Positions 19,798-28,297 of a stretch of DNA of 64,000 nt are shown in pieces. The DNA lies in assembly GCA_963746885.1 (NCBI GenBank), contig CAVVDM010000014.1:186001-250000 (forward strand), in the 5' to 3' direction. Within the stretch, counting starts at the first letter, position 1. Every line of letters starts with the position of its first letter. The notes beneath the pieces were generated by a model. That model was not told the origin of the DNA. It made no database searches and saw only the letters and a program-made list of their open reading frames with translations. The position numbers and the translations under genes were made by a program. Source of the stretch: DATARH01 sp963746885 (GTDB taxonomy: Bacteria; Pseudomonadota; Alphaproteobacteria; ATCC43930; CGMCC-115725).

Positions 19798-20196
19798 TCA
19801 GAGGATCGCGCCGATGATCCCGATCAGCGCCCCGACCAGCAGTATGCCGGAGCTGATGGCGCCGACCATGAACCCCGGCCCGCGCGTCTCCGGGTCGCTA
19901 TAATACGCGCGGGCGTAGTGAGCCCGCCCGGCGATCCACACCAGCCCGATGACCCCGCCCCAGCCCGGCGAGACGTATTGCGCGAACAGCCACAGGGACG
20001 GGATGAACCAGACGATCTGCTCGAGCGTGTTCTGCTGCACGCGTAACGCCCATTCGAATTCGGGCGGGCCGGTGACGGACGGCGCCTTGACGTCGAAGCG
20101 GTGCCGGGCGCGTCCCGCCGCCGCGAACGCCACGACGTAAAGCAGCAAGGCGAGCGCGCCGACCAATGCCGGAAAGCTCGCAATCATTGGCTTCAC
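19798..20196 (-). CDS. MAPEG-family membrane protein
   Basis: The 132-residue protein has four hydrophobic segments and matches the MAPEG fold (membrane-associated eicosanoid/glutathione metabolism proteins). Indicative stretches are EFEWALRVQQNTLEQIVWFI, where RVQQNTLE is the conserved family core, and ARAYYSDPETRGPGF, with the conserved RxxYxxxPxxR-like motif. Bacterial members are inner-membrane proteins, some with glutathione transferase activity. Two starts (20196 and 20187) are possible. It is convergent with nudC, with only 6 bp between stops. Confidence 0.88.
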   Translation of the reverse strand: MKPMIASFPALVGALALLLYVVAFAAAGRARHRFDVKAPSVTGPPEFEWALRVQQNTLEQIVWFIPSLWLFAQYVSPGWGGVIGLVWIAGRAHYARAYYSDPETRGPGFMVGAISSGILLVGALIGIIGAIL

Positions 20197-20218
20197 CCGC
20201 CCCGATTTCTCGCGCGTA

Positions 20219-21034
20219 TCAGGCCAGCTTCCAGCCGAGCCAGTCGCACACGCCGCGACCCATCACGAGCTCGAGGTCATTGCCGGTGAGCCACGGCAGT
20301 TCCTCGGTGAACAATGTCACGCACTGCTTCCACGAAACCGGCATGCGGGTGATGTCGGTGCCCCAGAAATAGCGGGTCGGGCCGAACGCGTCGTATAGCT
20401 GGCGCAGGTATTTGTGGATGTTCTTGAACGGGTAGGGCTCGCTCGATTCGCCCGCCGCCCCGGTTGCCTTCAGCGCGACGTTGGGAAATTTCGCGAGGGC
20501 GCAGACTTCGGCGATGTTGCTGAAGGCGGCATCGTCGCGGCCGCCGCGCGCCCGGCCGAGATGGTCGATGATCAGCTTGAGGCCGGGATGGCGCTCGGCG
20601 ACCTGCGCGACCAGCGGCAGGAAGCTCGACGCCATCAGCGCGACCGGGATGCCGGCCTTCTCGCAGGCCGGCCACAGCCAGTCCATCGTGCCGTCCGACG
20701 ACCAGCTCTGCTGGTGCGGCTGGGTGAACGCAAAGCGCAGGCCGAGCATTCCCGGCCGGCTCATCCAGCCGTCGATCAGGTTGCGGCTTTCCGGCTTGTC
20801 GAGCGGGAAATTGCCGAGGATCGCGAAGCGGTCCGGGTATCGGACCGCCGCGGACTCGGCGACGACGAGGCTGTTGGGGTCCCAGCCCGGCGGGTGGATC
20901 AGCGCCGCGTTGACCCCGCCCTGATCCATCTCCATCAGGCATTCTTCGGCCGACCAGGACGTGATCTGGCGGTGCGCCGGGTTGGTCGGCAGGTTCTGCG
21001 ACCACAGGTGGATTTGTGCGTCGACGATCAGCAT
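20219..21034 (-). CDS. Amidohydrolase-family TIM-barrel hydrolase
   Basis: This 271-residue protein is a member of the amidohydrolase_2 family (2-pyrone-4,6-dicarboxylate lactonase/decarboxylase type). The first strand is MLIVDAQIHLW, with one His in place of the usual HxH pair. Later motifs are GLRFAFTQPH, LIIDHLGRARGG with the strand-6 Asp-His, NVALKATGAAG, and FWGTDITRMP with the terminal Asp. GGGAGGGACCAAC precedes the ATG at 21034. The downstream gap to the MAPEG gene is 22 bp, and a carboxymuconolactone decarboxylase-like gene lies 26 bp upstream, suggesting one operon for breakdown of a carboxylated ring or lactone product. Confidence 0.85.
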   Translation of the reverse strand: MLIVDAQIHLWSQNLPTNPAHRQITSWSAEECLMEMDQGGVNAALIHPPGWDPNSLVVAESAAVRYPDRFAILGNFPLDKPESRNLIDGWMSRPGMLGLRFAFTQPHQQSWSSDGTMDWLWPACEKAGIPVALMASSFLPLVAQVAERHPGLKLIIDHLGRARGGRDDAAFSNIAEVCALAKFPNVALKATGAAGESSEPYPFKNIHKYLRQLYDAFGPTRYFWGTDITRMPVSWKQCVTLFTEELPWLTGNDLELVMGRGVCDWLGWKLA

Positions 21035-21060
21035 GTTGGTCCCTCCCTGGCCTCGGCGGT

Positions 21061-21618
21061 TTACCTTGCCATCCCTTCGGCGCCGGCCGGCACGTCGTAA
21101 AAGGCAAGGGTCATCGAGACGCTGGTGTAGAAGCCGATCAGCGTGATGACGTCGGTGATGCCGACATGGCCAAGCGCCTCGACCGCGCGATCGTAAAGCC
21201 CCTTCGAGGCCCAGCGCGACTCGGTCAGGCATTTTGCCATCTCGTAGACGACCTGCTCGCGCTTGTCGTCGAACGAGGTCGGCAGGCCCGACAGCATCGC
21301 CTCGACCTTGTCTGCCGGCAGCCCGGCCGCCTTGCCGGCGCGCTCGTGCGCGTTGGTGGGGTAGGCCGAATGAAACTTGCTGTTGGTGATGACGACGGCG
21401 ATCTCGCGCTCGCGCTCGCTCAGCGAGTAGCCGGTGCGGAAATGCGCGCCGAGCGGCCCCATCACCTTCGCCAGCTTGGGGTTGTGCACGTAGATCTTGT
21501 TCGGGCCCGGCAGCCGGCCGCGCGTCTCGACCAGCGTGCGGTAGCCTTCCTGCTGCTCCGGCGTCATCTGGTCGTAGGGAATTTCGGCATAGCGTCCGAA
21601 GGTCGGGGTCTCGGCCAT
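21061..21618 (-). CDS. Carboxymuconolactone decarboxylase-family protein
   Basis: The 185-residue protein belongs to the CMD/AhpD-like helical family. It has MGPLGAHFRTGYSLSERERE, then ITNSKFHSAYPTNAHERAGK, where the usual catalytic CxxC(H) of AhpD is missing and His and Glu remain (NAHE). The C-terminal part is VGITDVITLIGFYTSVSMTL. ATG at 21618 follows GGAGGAAACAGGAAG. It is divergent from ridA and heads a small operon with the TIM-barrel hydrolase. The reaction is not predictable, but lack of the CxxC argues against a peroxidase role. Confidence 0.88.
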   Translation of the reverse strand: MAETPTFGRYAEIPYDQMTPEQQEGYRTLVETRGRLPGPNKIYVHNPKLAKVMGPLGAHFRTGYSLSEREREIAVVITNSKFHSAYPTNAHERAGKAAGLPADKVEAMLSGLPTSFDDKREQVVYEMAKCLTESRWASKGLYDRAVEALGHVGITDVITLIGFYTSVSMTLAFYDVPAGAEGMAR

Positions 21619-21778
21619 CTTCCTGTTTCCTCCGCTTTCAGGGTTGGGTTGTTGGCGCGAGCATAGCTTGTCGCGGGGCGGCGCGCGAGGCGGCGATTGC
21701 GCAGGTCGCCCATGACCGATCCCCATGATATTATCGCGGCCGGGCAATGGCCCAATGGCCCGGCAGCGGAGGCGAGCG

Positions 21779-22171
21779 ATGGACAAGCGGCGCAGCATCG
21801 AGGTGTCGGGCGTCAAGCACGTCAACCCGATCCCGGCCGCCAGCCGCAAGGGTCCGTTCGTCACCTCCGGCGCGATCGGCGGGGCAGACCCGGAAACCGG
21901 CAAGGTGCCCGACGACCTCGATGCGCAGTGCAAGCAGATGTTCGACAATGTGCGCCGCCTGATCGCGGCGGCCGGCGGCACCCCCGACGACATCGTCAAG
22001 ATGACGGTGTGGATCGCCGACCGGGCGCTGCGCCCGACCCTCAACAAATACTGGGTCGAGATGTTCCCCGACCCGCACTCGCGGCCGGCCCGCCACACCG
22101 TCGCCCATTCCGATTTTGTGCCGCCGATGCAGATCCAATGCGACCTTCTCGCCGTGATCGGCGAGGGCTGA
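21779..22171 (+). CDS. RidA/YjgF-family protein
   Basis: This 130-residue RidA-family member would hydrolyse reactive imines/enamines or take part in a catabolic step. It has GPFVTSGAIGGADPETGKVP, QMFDNVRRLIAAAGGTPDDI, KMTVWIADRALRPTLNKYWV and PARHTVAHSDFVPPMQIQCD. The conserved Arg of archetypal RidA (in the RxxV/RT motif) corresponds to PARHTV. Subgroup assignment is uncertain. It lies 10 bp upstream of an enolase-superfamily gene, suggesting a dedicated role in that pathway rather than general imine clearance. Confidence 0.88.
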   Translation: MDKRRSIEVSGVKHVNPIPAASRKGPFVTSGAIGGADPETGKVPDDLDAQCKQMFDNVRRLIAAAGGTPDDIVKMTVWIADRALRPTLNKYWVEMFPDPHSRPARHTVAHSDFVPPMQIQCDLLAVIGEG

Positions 22172-22181
22172 GGAGAGACCG

Positions 22182-23348
22182 ATGAAAATCGCCGCCATCC
22201 GCACGATTGCAATCGCCGCCAGCGTCGATCCGCCCTATGCCAGCGCCGCCGGCGTGCAGGCGCGGCGCGGCGGCCTCCTCGTCGAAGTGGAGACCGACAG
22301 CGGCATCGTCGGCATCGGCGAGGCCGGGCTCGGCGGCGGCGTCACCGCTGATGTCATCGGCAAGGTGCTGGCGCCGCTGCTCATAGGCCAGGATCCGCTG
22401 ATGATCGAGGCGCATTGGCAGAAGATGTTCGCGCACACCCGGCAGTTCGGCCGGCGCGGCGTCGTCATGCACGCGATGAGCGGCATCGACATCGCGCTGT
22501 GGGACATCGCCGGCAAGGTCGCCAAATTGCCGGTCTACAAATTGCTCGGCGCCTGCCGCGACCGGGTCGAGGCTTATGCCTCGGGTGGCTTCTACCAGGA
22601 GGGCAAATCGGCCGACGCACTGGCCGGCGAGGCCGAGGGCTACCGCGCCCGCGGCTTCAAGGGCATGAAGATGAAGGTCGGGCGCAACCCGTCGACCCAG
22701 ACGCATCTGCGCCAGCTGCTCGGCAACGCCGAATTCTGCGAGGTCGATCCGAGCGAGGACATGGCGCGCGTCGCCGCGGTGCGCAAGGCGCTGGGGCCGC
22801 AGGCCAAGCTGATGGTCGACGTCAACTGCGCCTGGGGCCCGGCTTTCGCGATCGAGATGGGCCGCGCGATGGAGCCCTACAACCTCTACTGGATCGAGGA
22901 GCCGGTGGCGACCGACGACATCGAGGGCAGCGTCCGCGTCGCCGACGCGCTGGCCACCCCGATCGCCGGCTACGAGACCGAGGTCGGGCTCTACGGCTTC
23001 CGCGAGCTGATCAGCCGCGGCGCGGTTGACATCGTGCAGCTCGACCTCGCCTGGTCGGGCGGGTTTTCCGAGGGCCGCCGCATCGCCGCCTATGCCCAGG
23101 CGCATCACCGCATGGTGGCGCCGCACGCCTTTGCCGGCGCGGTGCTGTTGACTGCTTCCCTGCATTTCGCCGCGGCGATTCCCAACGCGCTGGTCCTCGA
23201 ATGGGATCAGAACCCCAACCCGATCCGCGAGGAACTGCTGACGGAGCCGCTCAAGCTCGAAAGCGACGGCACCGTCAAGCCGCCGGAGCGGCCCGGCCTC
23301 GGCATCGAACTCGACCGCGCCGCCCTCGACCGCTACCGGGTCGGCTGA
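22182..23348 (+). CDS. Mandelate racemase/muconate lactonizing enzyme family protein
   Basis: This 388-residue enolase-superfamily enzyme has the N-terminal capping domain followed by the barrel. Visible catalytic elements are the KxK pair in FKGMKMKVGRNP, metal ligands in LMVDVNCAWG (Asp), YWIEEPVATDD (Glu) and GYETEVGLYG (Glu), then the LDLAWSGGFSEGRRIA strand and VAPHAFAGAV with a His. This residue set fits mandelate racemase or acid-sugar dehydratase types, which abstract the alpha-proton of a carboxylate. GGAGAG precedes the ATG. Its company (RidA, CMD, amidohydrolase) suggests degradation of a hydroxy-acid or lactone. Confidence 0.9.
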   Translation: MKIAAIRTIAIAASVDPPYASAAGVQARRGGLLVEVETDSGIVGIGEAGLGGGVTADVIGKVLAPLLIGQDPLMIEAHWQKMFAHTRQFGRRGVVMHAMSGIDIALWDIAGKVAKLPVYKLLGACRDRVEAYASGGFYQEGKSADALAGEAEGYRARGFKGMKMKVGRNPSTQTHLRQLLGNAEFCEVDPSEDMARVAAVRKALGPQAKLMVDVNCAWGPAFAIEMGRAMEPYNLYWIEEPVATDDIEGSVRVADALATPIAGYETEVGLYGFRELISRGAVDIVQLDLAWSGGFSEGRRIAAYAQAHHRMVAPHAFAGAVLLTASLHFAAAIPNALVLEWDQNPNPIREELLTEPLKLESDGTVKPPERPGLGIELDRAALDRYRVG

Positions 23349-23355
23349 GGTTCCG

Positions 23356-23817
23356 GTGACGGCGGGGGCGCTCTATACCATCGGCTACGAAAAGGCGCGG
23401 CTGGCCGATGTGGTCGCAACGCTGCGTGGGGCTGGGATCGCCACGCTGATCGACGTGCGCGACCGGCCGATTTCGCGCCGGCCGGGCTTTTCGAAGCGGC
23501 TATTGGCGGCGGCCGTCGAGGAAGCCGGCATGCGCTATATCGGCCTGACCGCGCTCGGCACCCCGCCCGAGGGCCGCGAGGCCGGGCGGCGGCGCGACTG
23601 GCCGCGCTTTTGGGACATCGTCGAGACGAAGCTCGCCAGCGCGGAGGCCGAGCTGGCCTTGCAGCAGGCTGCCGAAATCGCCCTGGGCGGCCCGAGCTGC
23701 CTGCTGTGCTACGAGGCCGACTGGCAGTGCTGCCACCGCCGCCGGGTTGCCGAGCTCCTCGCCGCCTCGCACGGCTTTGCGGTGCAACACCTCAGCGTCG
23801 CCGACGCGATCGCCTGA
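23356..23817 (+). CDS. DUF488 domain protein
   Basis: The 153-residue protein is a DUF488 member: LYTIGYEKARLADVVATLRG at the N-terminus, LIDVRDRPISRRPGFSKRLL, YIGLTALGTPPEGRE, and the C-terminal LLCYEADWQCCHRRRVAELL with clustered cysteines. DUF488 proteins are widespread, small and cytoplasmic, with no firmly established activity. It starts with GTG at 23356, 7 bp after the enolase-superfamily stop, so it is probably read from the same transcript. It is convergent with arfB. Confidence 0.88.
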   Translation: MTAGALYTIGYEKARLADVVATLRGAGIATLIDVRDRPISRRPGFSKRLLAAAVEEAGMRYIGLTALGTPPEGREAGRRRDWPRFWDIVETKLASAEAELALQQAAEIALGGPSCLLCYEADWQCCHRRRVAELLAASHGFAVQHLSVADAIA

Positions 23818-23834
23818 GGGCGGCGATCCGCGCC

Positions 23835-24254
<420 letters not shown>

Positions 24255-24442
24255 CTGGGTCTGTCCATCGTCGGACCGCTGCTAACCGGCCGGATTGCAG
24301 GGACTTGCCGGGGCGGGGCGCCGCATCCCGGATTTAGCACTTCACGGCGGCGGGGCTGGTAGTGTAAGCCAGAACCGTGCTGCGCCCGATCGCCGTCCGG
24401 CGGTGGTGGTGGCGCGCCCGGGTCATTTTGTAGGGAGCGAAC

Positions 24443-25336
24443 ATGCCGAGGGTCAGTTACACGGCGCCCGCGACGGTCGACGAAGCCGTCAAGGCGTTGG
24501 CCAGCGCCGGCGGCTTGGCGAAAGTGCTGTCCGGGGGGACCGATCTGCTGGTGCAGATGAAGAGCGGGCGGCTGAAGCCCGATATGATCGTCGATACGAA
24601 GCACATCCCGGGCATGATCGGGATCCGCGAGGAGGGTGATTTCTTCGTGATCGGCGCCGCGACGCCGGGGGTCATGATCAGCGGCGACGAGCGGCTCGAA
24701 CGCGCCTGGCCGGGCATCGTCGAGGGGGTCGACCTGATCGGCTCGACGCAGATCCAGGGCCGCTGTTCGATCGCCGGCAATCTGTGCAACGCTTCGCCCG
24801 CCGCCGACAGCGTGCCGCCGGTCATCGCCGCGCGCGCGACCGCGGTCATCGTCGGCCCCAATGGCCGGCGCGAGGTGCCGGTCGAGGCCATCGTCACCGG
24901 GCCGGGGCAGACCTCGCTCACCAAGGGCGAATTGGTCGTCGAATTCCGCATTCCGCGGCCGAAGCCGCGCCAGTCGGACGCGTATCTGCGCTTTATTCCG
25001 CGGACCGAGATGGACATCGCCGTGGTCGGCTGCGCCGTCAACGTGACGCTCGGCCCGGACGGCACCTGCACCGATGCGCGGGTCGTGCTCGGCGCTATCG
25101 CGCCGACCCAGCTCATTGTCGCCGGCGCGGCAGAAGCCCTGATCGGCCACAAACTCACCGCCGAGACGCTGGCCCGGCTCGATGCCGCGGCGCAGGCCGT
25201 CTGCCGGCCGATCACCGACAAGCGCGGTACGATCGAATACCGCACCAAGGTCGCCGGCGTCCTCGCGCGTCGGGCGGCCGCCATCGCCTTCGAGCGCGCT
25301 GCGGCGCGCGGTGACACGATTCCGGGAGCTGTGTAA
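24443..25336 (+). CDS. Molybdenum hydroxylase FAD-binding (medium) subunit
   Basis: This is the medium subunit of a xanthine dehydrogenase/CO dehydrogenase-type hydroxylase (297 residues); it passes electrons from the 2Fe-2S subunit to FAD. The FAD-pyrophosphate loops are KVLSGGTDLLVQMKSG (about residues 27-42) and TQIQGRCSIAGNLCNASPAA (about 101-120), both standard for CoxM-like proteins. A C-terminal CO_deh_flav_C domain follows. ATG at 24443 follows TAGGGAGCGAAC. Its TAA overlaps the ATG of the next gene (TAATG). It is often annotated coxM, but the large subunits do not look like true CO dehydrogenase. Confidence 0.93.
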   Translation: MPRVSYTAPATVDEAVKALASAGGLAKVLSGGTDLLVQMKSGRLKPDMIVDTKHIPGMIGIREEGDFFVIGAATPGVMISGDERLERAWPGIVEGVDLIGSTQIQGRCSIAGNLCNASPAADSVPPVIAARATAVIVGPNGRREVPVEAIVTGPGQTSLTKGELVVEFRIPRPKPRQSDAYLRFIPRTEMDIAVVGCAVNVTLGPDGTCTDARVVLGAIAPTQLIVAGAAEALIGHKLTAETLARLDAAAQAVCRPITDKRGTIEYRTKVAGVLARRAAAIAFERAAARGDTIPGAV

Positions 25337-25818
25337 TGAGTAAGCATCACGTTACGACGGTCATCAACGGCGAGCCGGTCGAGTTCCTGTGCGAGGCGCA
25401 GCAGACCCTGCTCGACGTGCTGCGCGATGAACTGGGGCTGACCGGCAGCAAGGAAGGCTGCGGCTCGGGCGATTGCGGCGCGTGCAGCGTCATCGTCGAC
25501 GGCAATGTGATGTGCTCGTGCCTGATGCTCGGCGTCGAGGCCGAGGGCCGCGGCATCACGACGATCGAGGGCATCGCCGACGGCGACACGCTGCATCCGG
25601 TGCAGCAGAAGTTCCTTGAACATGCCGCGCTGCAATGCGGCTTCTGCACCCCGGGCCTGATCGTCGCCGCCAAGGCGCTTCTCGACGAGAATCTCAACCC
25701 GACCGAGGAAGAGACGCGGCTGTGGCTGGCCGGCAATCTGTGCCGCTGCACCGGCTACGACAAGGTGATCCGCGCCGTGCTCGACGCCGCCGCGGTGATG
25801 CGCGGCGAGGCGGCCTGA
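25336..25818 (+). CDS. Molybdenum hydroxylase 2Fe-2S (small) subunit
   Basis: This 160-residue small subunit carries two 2Fe-2S clusters. The N-terminal plant-ferredoxin cluster is GSKEGCGSGDCGACSVIVDG plus a later Cys in NVMCSCLMLG. The C-terminal helical cluster is LQCGFCTPGLIVAAKALLDE with GNLCRCTGYDKVIRAVLDAA. All expected cysteines are present. It is translationally coupled to the FAD subunit gene. A palindromic repeat separates it from the first large subunit, so expression of the large subunits may be partly independent. Confidence 0.95.
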   Translation: MSKHHVTTVINGEPVEFLCEAQQTLLDVLRDELGLTGSKEGCGSGDCGACSVIVDGNVMCSCLMLGVEAEGRGITTIEGIADGDTLHPVQQKFLEHAALQCGFCTPGLIVAAKALLDENLNPTEEETRLWLAGNLCRCTGYDKVIRAVLDAAAVMRGEAA

Positions 25819-25831
25819 CGGGCTGCGCAGA

Positions 25832-25915
25832 TGTCGTCATCCCCGGGCTTGATCCGGGGATCTGCGTCTTGCGTTTCGTGGATGGCCGGGACAAGCCCGG
25901 CCATGTCGGCTGGAT
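25832..25915. repeat. Dispersed palindromic repeat (type A)
   Basis: The arms CCCCGGGCTTGATCCGGGG and GATGGCCGGGACAAGCCCGG form a double hairpin between the 2Fe-2S subunit and the first large subunit. Its position inside an operon suggests transcript processing or partial termination there. Confidence 0.75.
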
Positions 25916-25934
25916 GCGATAGAGGAGCTGGCGC

Positions 25935-28226
25935 ATGAGCTATCTCGACAAGGCCGGCCTCAAGGTCGTCGGCACTCGGCCGATCCGCCCGGACGGCGTC
26001 GACAAGGTCACCGGGCGGGCCAATTTCGGGGCCGACACGGTGATGCCCGGCATGCTGTGGGGCCGCATCAAGCGCAGCCCGCACGCACATGCCCGGATCC
26101 TCGGCATCAACGCTGAAAAGGCGCTGGCATTGCCCGGGGTCAAGGCGGTGGTGACCCGTGCCGATTTCCCCGATGTGTCGCCGGAGCGGGCGCATATCGG
26201 TGCTGCGCCGGCTAATCTGCGCGACCTGTCGCGCAACTGCATGGCCAAGGGCAAGGCGCTCTACGAGGGCCACGCGGTCGCCGCAATCGCGGCGACGTCG
26301 CCCGCCATCGCCGAGCAGGCGCTCGACCTGATCGAGGTGCAATACGAGATCCTGCCGCATGTGATGGATGTCGAGGCGGCGATGGCGGAGGGGGCGCCGC
26401 TGTTGCATGACGACATCTTCACCGCCGGGCTCGACCCCAAACCGACGACGCCGTCGAACATCTCGAAGATCGTCCGCTTCGCCAAAGGCGACGTCGAGGC
26501 GGGCTTCAAGGAGGCCGATGTCATCGTCGAGCGGCGCTATACGACGAAGCCGGTGCACCAGGCCTATATTGAGCCGCACGCCTGCCTCGTCTCGGTCGCT
26601 GCTGACGGGCAGTGCACGATCTGGAGTTCGAGCCAGGGTCAGTTCATGGTGCGCGCCTATACCTCGCGCATCGTCGGCGCCGAGATCGCCGATATCCGCG
26701 CCATTCCGGCCGAGATCGGCGGCGGATTCGGCGGCAAGACGATCGTCTACCTCGAGCCGATCGCCTACATGCTGTCGAAGAAATCCGGCCGTCCGGTCAA
26801 GATGGTGATGAACCGGGAAGAGGTGTTCCGCGCCACCGGCCCCACGTCGGGCGCCGTCATCGAAGTCAAGCTCGGCGCCAAGAAGGACGGCCGTATAACA
26901 GCGGCACAGACCGTGCTGAAGTACCAGTCGGGCGCGTTCCCGGGCTCGCCGGTGCAGCAGGGCTGCATCTGCAGCCTTGCGCTCTATGATCTGCCGAATG
27001 CGCTGACCGTCGGCTATGACGTGCTGTGCAACCGGCCCAAGGTTACCGCTTATCGAGCCCCGGGCGCGCCGATCGGCACGTATGGGGTCGAAAGCTGCAT
27101 GGACGAACTTGCCCATGCACTGAAGATGGATCCGCTTAAGCTGCGCGAGATCAATGCCGCCCGAGACGGCACCAAGGCGGTGCACGGACCTACTTGGGCC
27201 AACATCGGCTACCAGAAGACGTTGGAGGCAGCCCGGGCCACCGAGCACCTGAAGGCCCCGCTCGGGCCTAATCAGGGGCGGGGTTTCGCGTCCGGCTATT
27301 GGCACAATGCCGGCGGCGAATCGAGCGCCGCGGTGCACGTCAACGAGGACGGCACCGTCACGGTCACCGAGGGGCATCCGGATATCGGCGGCTCGCGCGC
27401 CTCGATGGCGATGATGGTGGCCGAGGTGTTGGGCGTCCCCTTCGAGAATGTCCGGCCGGTGGTCGGCGATACGGCCTCGATCGGCTTCAGCGCCTCGACC
27501 GGCGGCAGCCGGGTCACCTTTGCCGGCGGCATGGCGGTCACCCAGGCGGCCGAGAAAGTCGTCGAGGTGTTGAAGGCGCGCGCCGCGGTGATCTGGGACA
27601 TCAGCCCGGACGCGGTCGAATGGCGCGACGGCAAGGCCTATCCTGCCGGCGCCAACGCGGGCAGCTTCGAGCCGCTCGATCTGGCGACGATCGGCAACCG
27701 CTCGGCGCGCACCGGCGGGCCAATCAGCGCCGAGGTGCAGATCAACGCGCAAGGCCAGGGGCCGGGCTTCGCCACCCATATCTGCGATGTCGAGGTCGAT
27801 CGCGAGACCGGGCACGTCAAGATCCTGCGCTATACGGCGATCCAAGATGTCGGCCGCGCCATCCACCCGAGCTATGTCGAGGGGCAGATGCAGGGCGGGG
27901 TGGTACAGGGGGTCGGCTGGGCGCTCAGCGAGGAATACGTCTACGACAAGGACGGGCGCCTGGAAAATCCAGGGTTCCTCGACTACCGCATCCCGGTCGC
28001 TTCCGACATGCCAATGATCGATACGGTCATGGTCGAGGTGCCGAACCCGCGCCATCCGTTTGGCGCACGCGGCGTCGGCGAGGTGCCGCTCGTGCCGCCG
28101 ATGGCGGCGGTCGCCAATGCAATCTTCGCCGCGACCGGCAAGCGGCTGCGCGATCTGCCGATGTCGCCGCCGAAGTTGCGGGCCGCCTTCGACGCGGAGC
28201 AGCCGCGGCGGGAAGCGGCGGAGTAG
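25935..28226 (+). CDS. Molybdenum hydroxylase large subunit (first of two)
   Basis: This 763-residue molybdopterin-binding subunit belongs to the xanthine dehydrogenase family. It starts MSYLDKAGLKVVGTRPIRPD. Moco-contacting loops are AEIGGGFGGKTIVYLEPIAY and the later GGSRVTFAGGMAV region; the catalytic Glu lies in GARGVGEVPLVPP near residue 715. The active-site loop reads TAYRAPGAPIG, not the VAYRCSFR of form I or AYRGAGR of form II CO dehydrogenase, so CO oxidation is unlikely; hydroxylation of an N-heterocycle, aldehyde or acyl-CoA ring is more plausible. There is no signal peptide. A near-duplicate gene follows. Confidence 0.93.
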   Translation: MSYLDKAGLKVVGTRPIRPDGVDKVTGRANFGADTVMPGMLWGRIKRSPHAHARILGINAEKALALPGVKAVVTRADFPDVSPERAHIGAAPANLRDLSRNCMAKGKALYEGHAVAAIAATSPAIAEQALDLIEVQYEILPHVMDVEAAMAEGAPLLHDDIFTAGLDPKPTTPSNISKIVRFAKGDVEAGFKEADVIVERRYTTKPVHQAYIEPHACLVSVAADGQCTIWSSSQGQFMVRAYTSRIVGAEIADIRAIPAEIGGGFGGKTIVYLEPIAYMLSKKSGRPVKMVMNREEVFRATGPTSGAVIEVKLGAKKDGRITAAQTVLKYQSGAFPGSPVQQGCICSLALYDLPNALTVGYDVLCNRPKVTAYRAPGAPIGTYGVESCMDELAHALKMDPLKLREINAARDGTKAVHGPTWANIGYQKTLEAARATEHLKAPLGPNQGRGFASGYWHNAGGESSAAVHVNEDGTVTVTEGHPDIGGSRASMAMMVAEVLGVPFENVRPVVGDTASIGFSASTGGSRVTFAGGMAVTQAAEKVVEVLKARAAVIWDISPDAVEWRDGKAYPAGANAGSFEPLDLATIGNRSARTGGPISAEVQINAQGQGPGFATHICDVEVDRETGHVKILRYTAIQDVGRAIHPSYVEGQMQGGVVQGVGWALSEEYVYDKDGRLENPGFLDYRIPVASDMPMIDTVMVEVPNPRHPFGARGVGEVPLVPPMAAVANAIFAATGKRLRDLPMSPPKLRAAFDAEQPRREAAE

Positions 28227-28297
28227 CGGTTTTACCCCTCCCGCATTGCCGGAGGGGGATCTATATCAGTATCAGCGTTTCAGTCATGGAGCAGCGC

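Noticed and set aside
24255..24442. Moco riboswitch upstream of the molybdenum hydroxylase operon
   Set aside because: GC-rich and able to fold, but no recognisable conserved core could be identified by eye.
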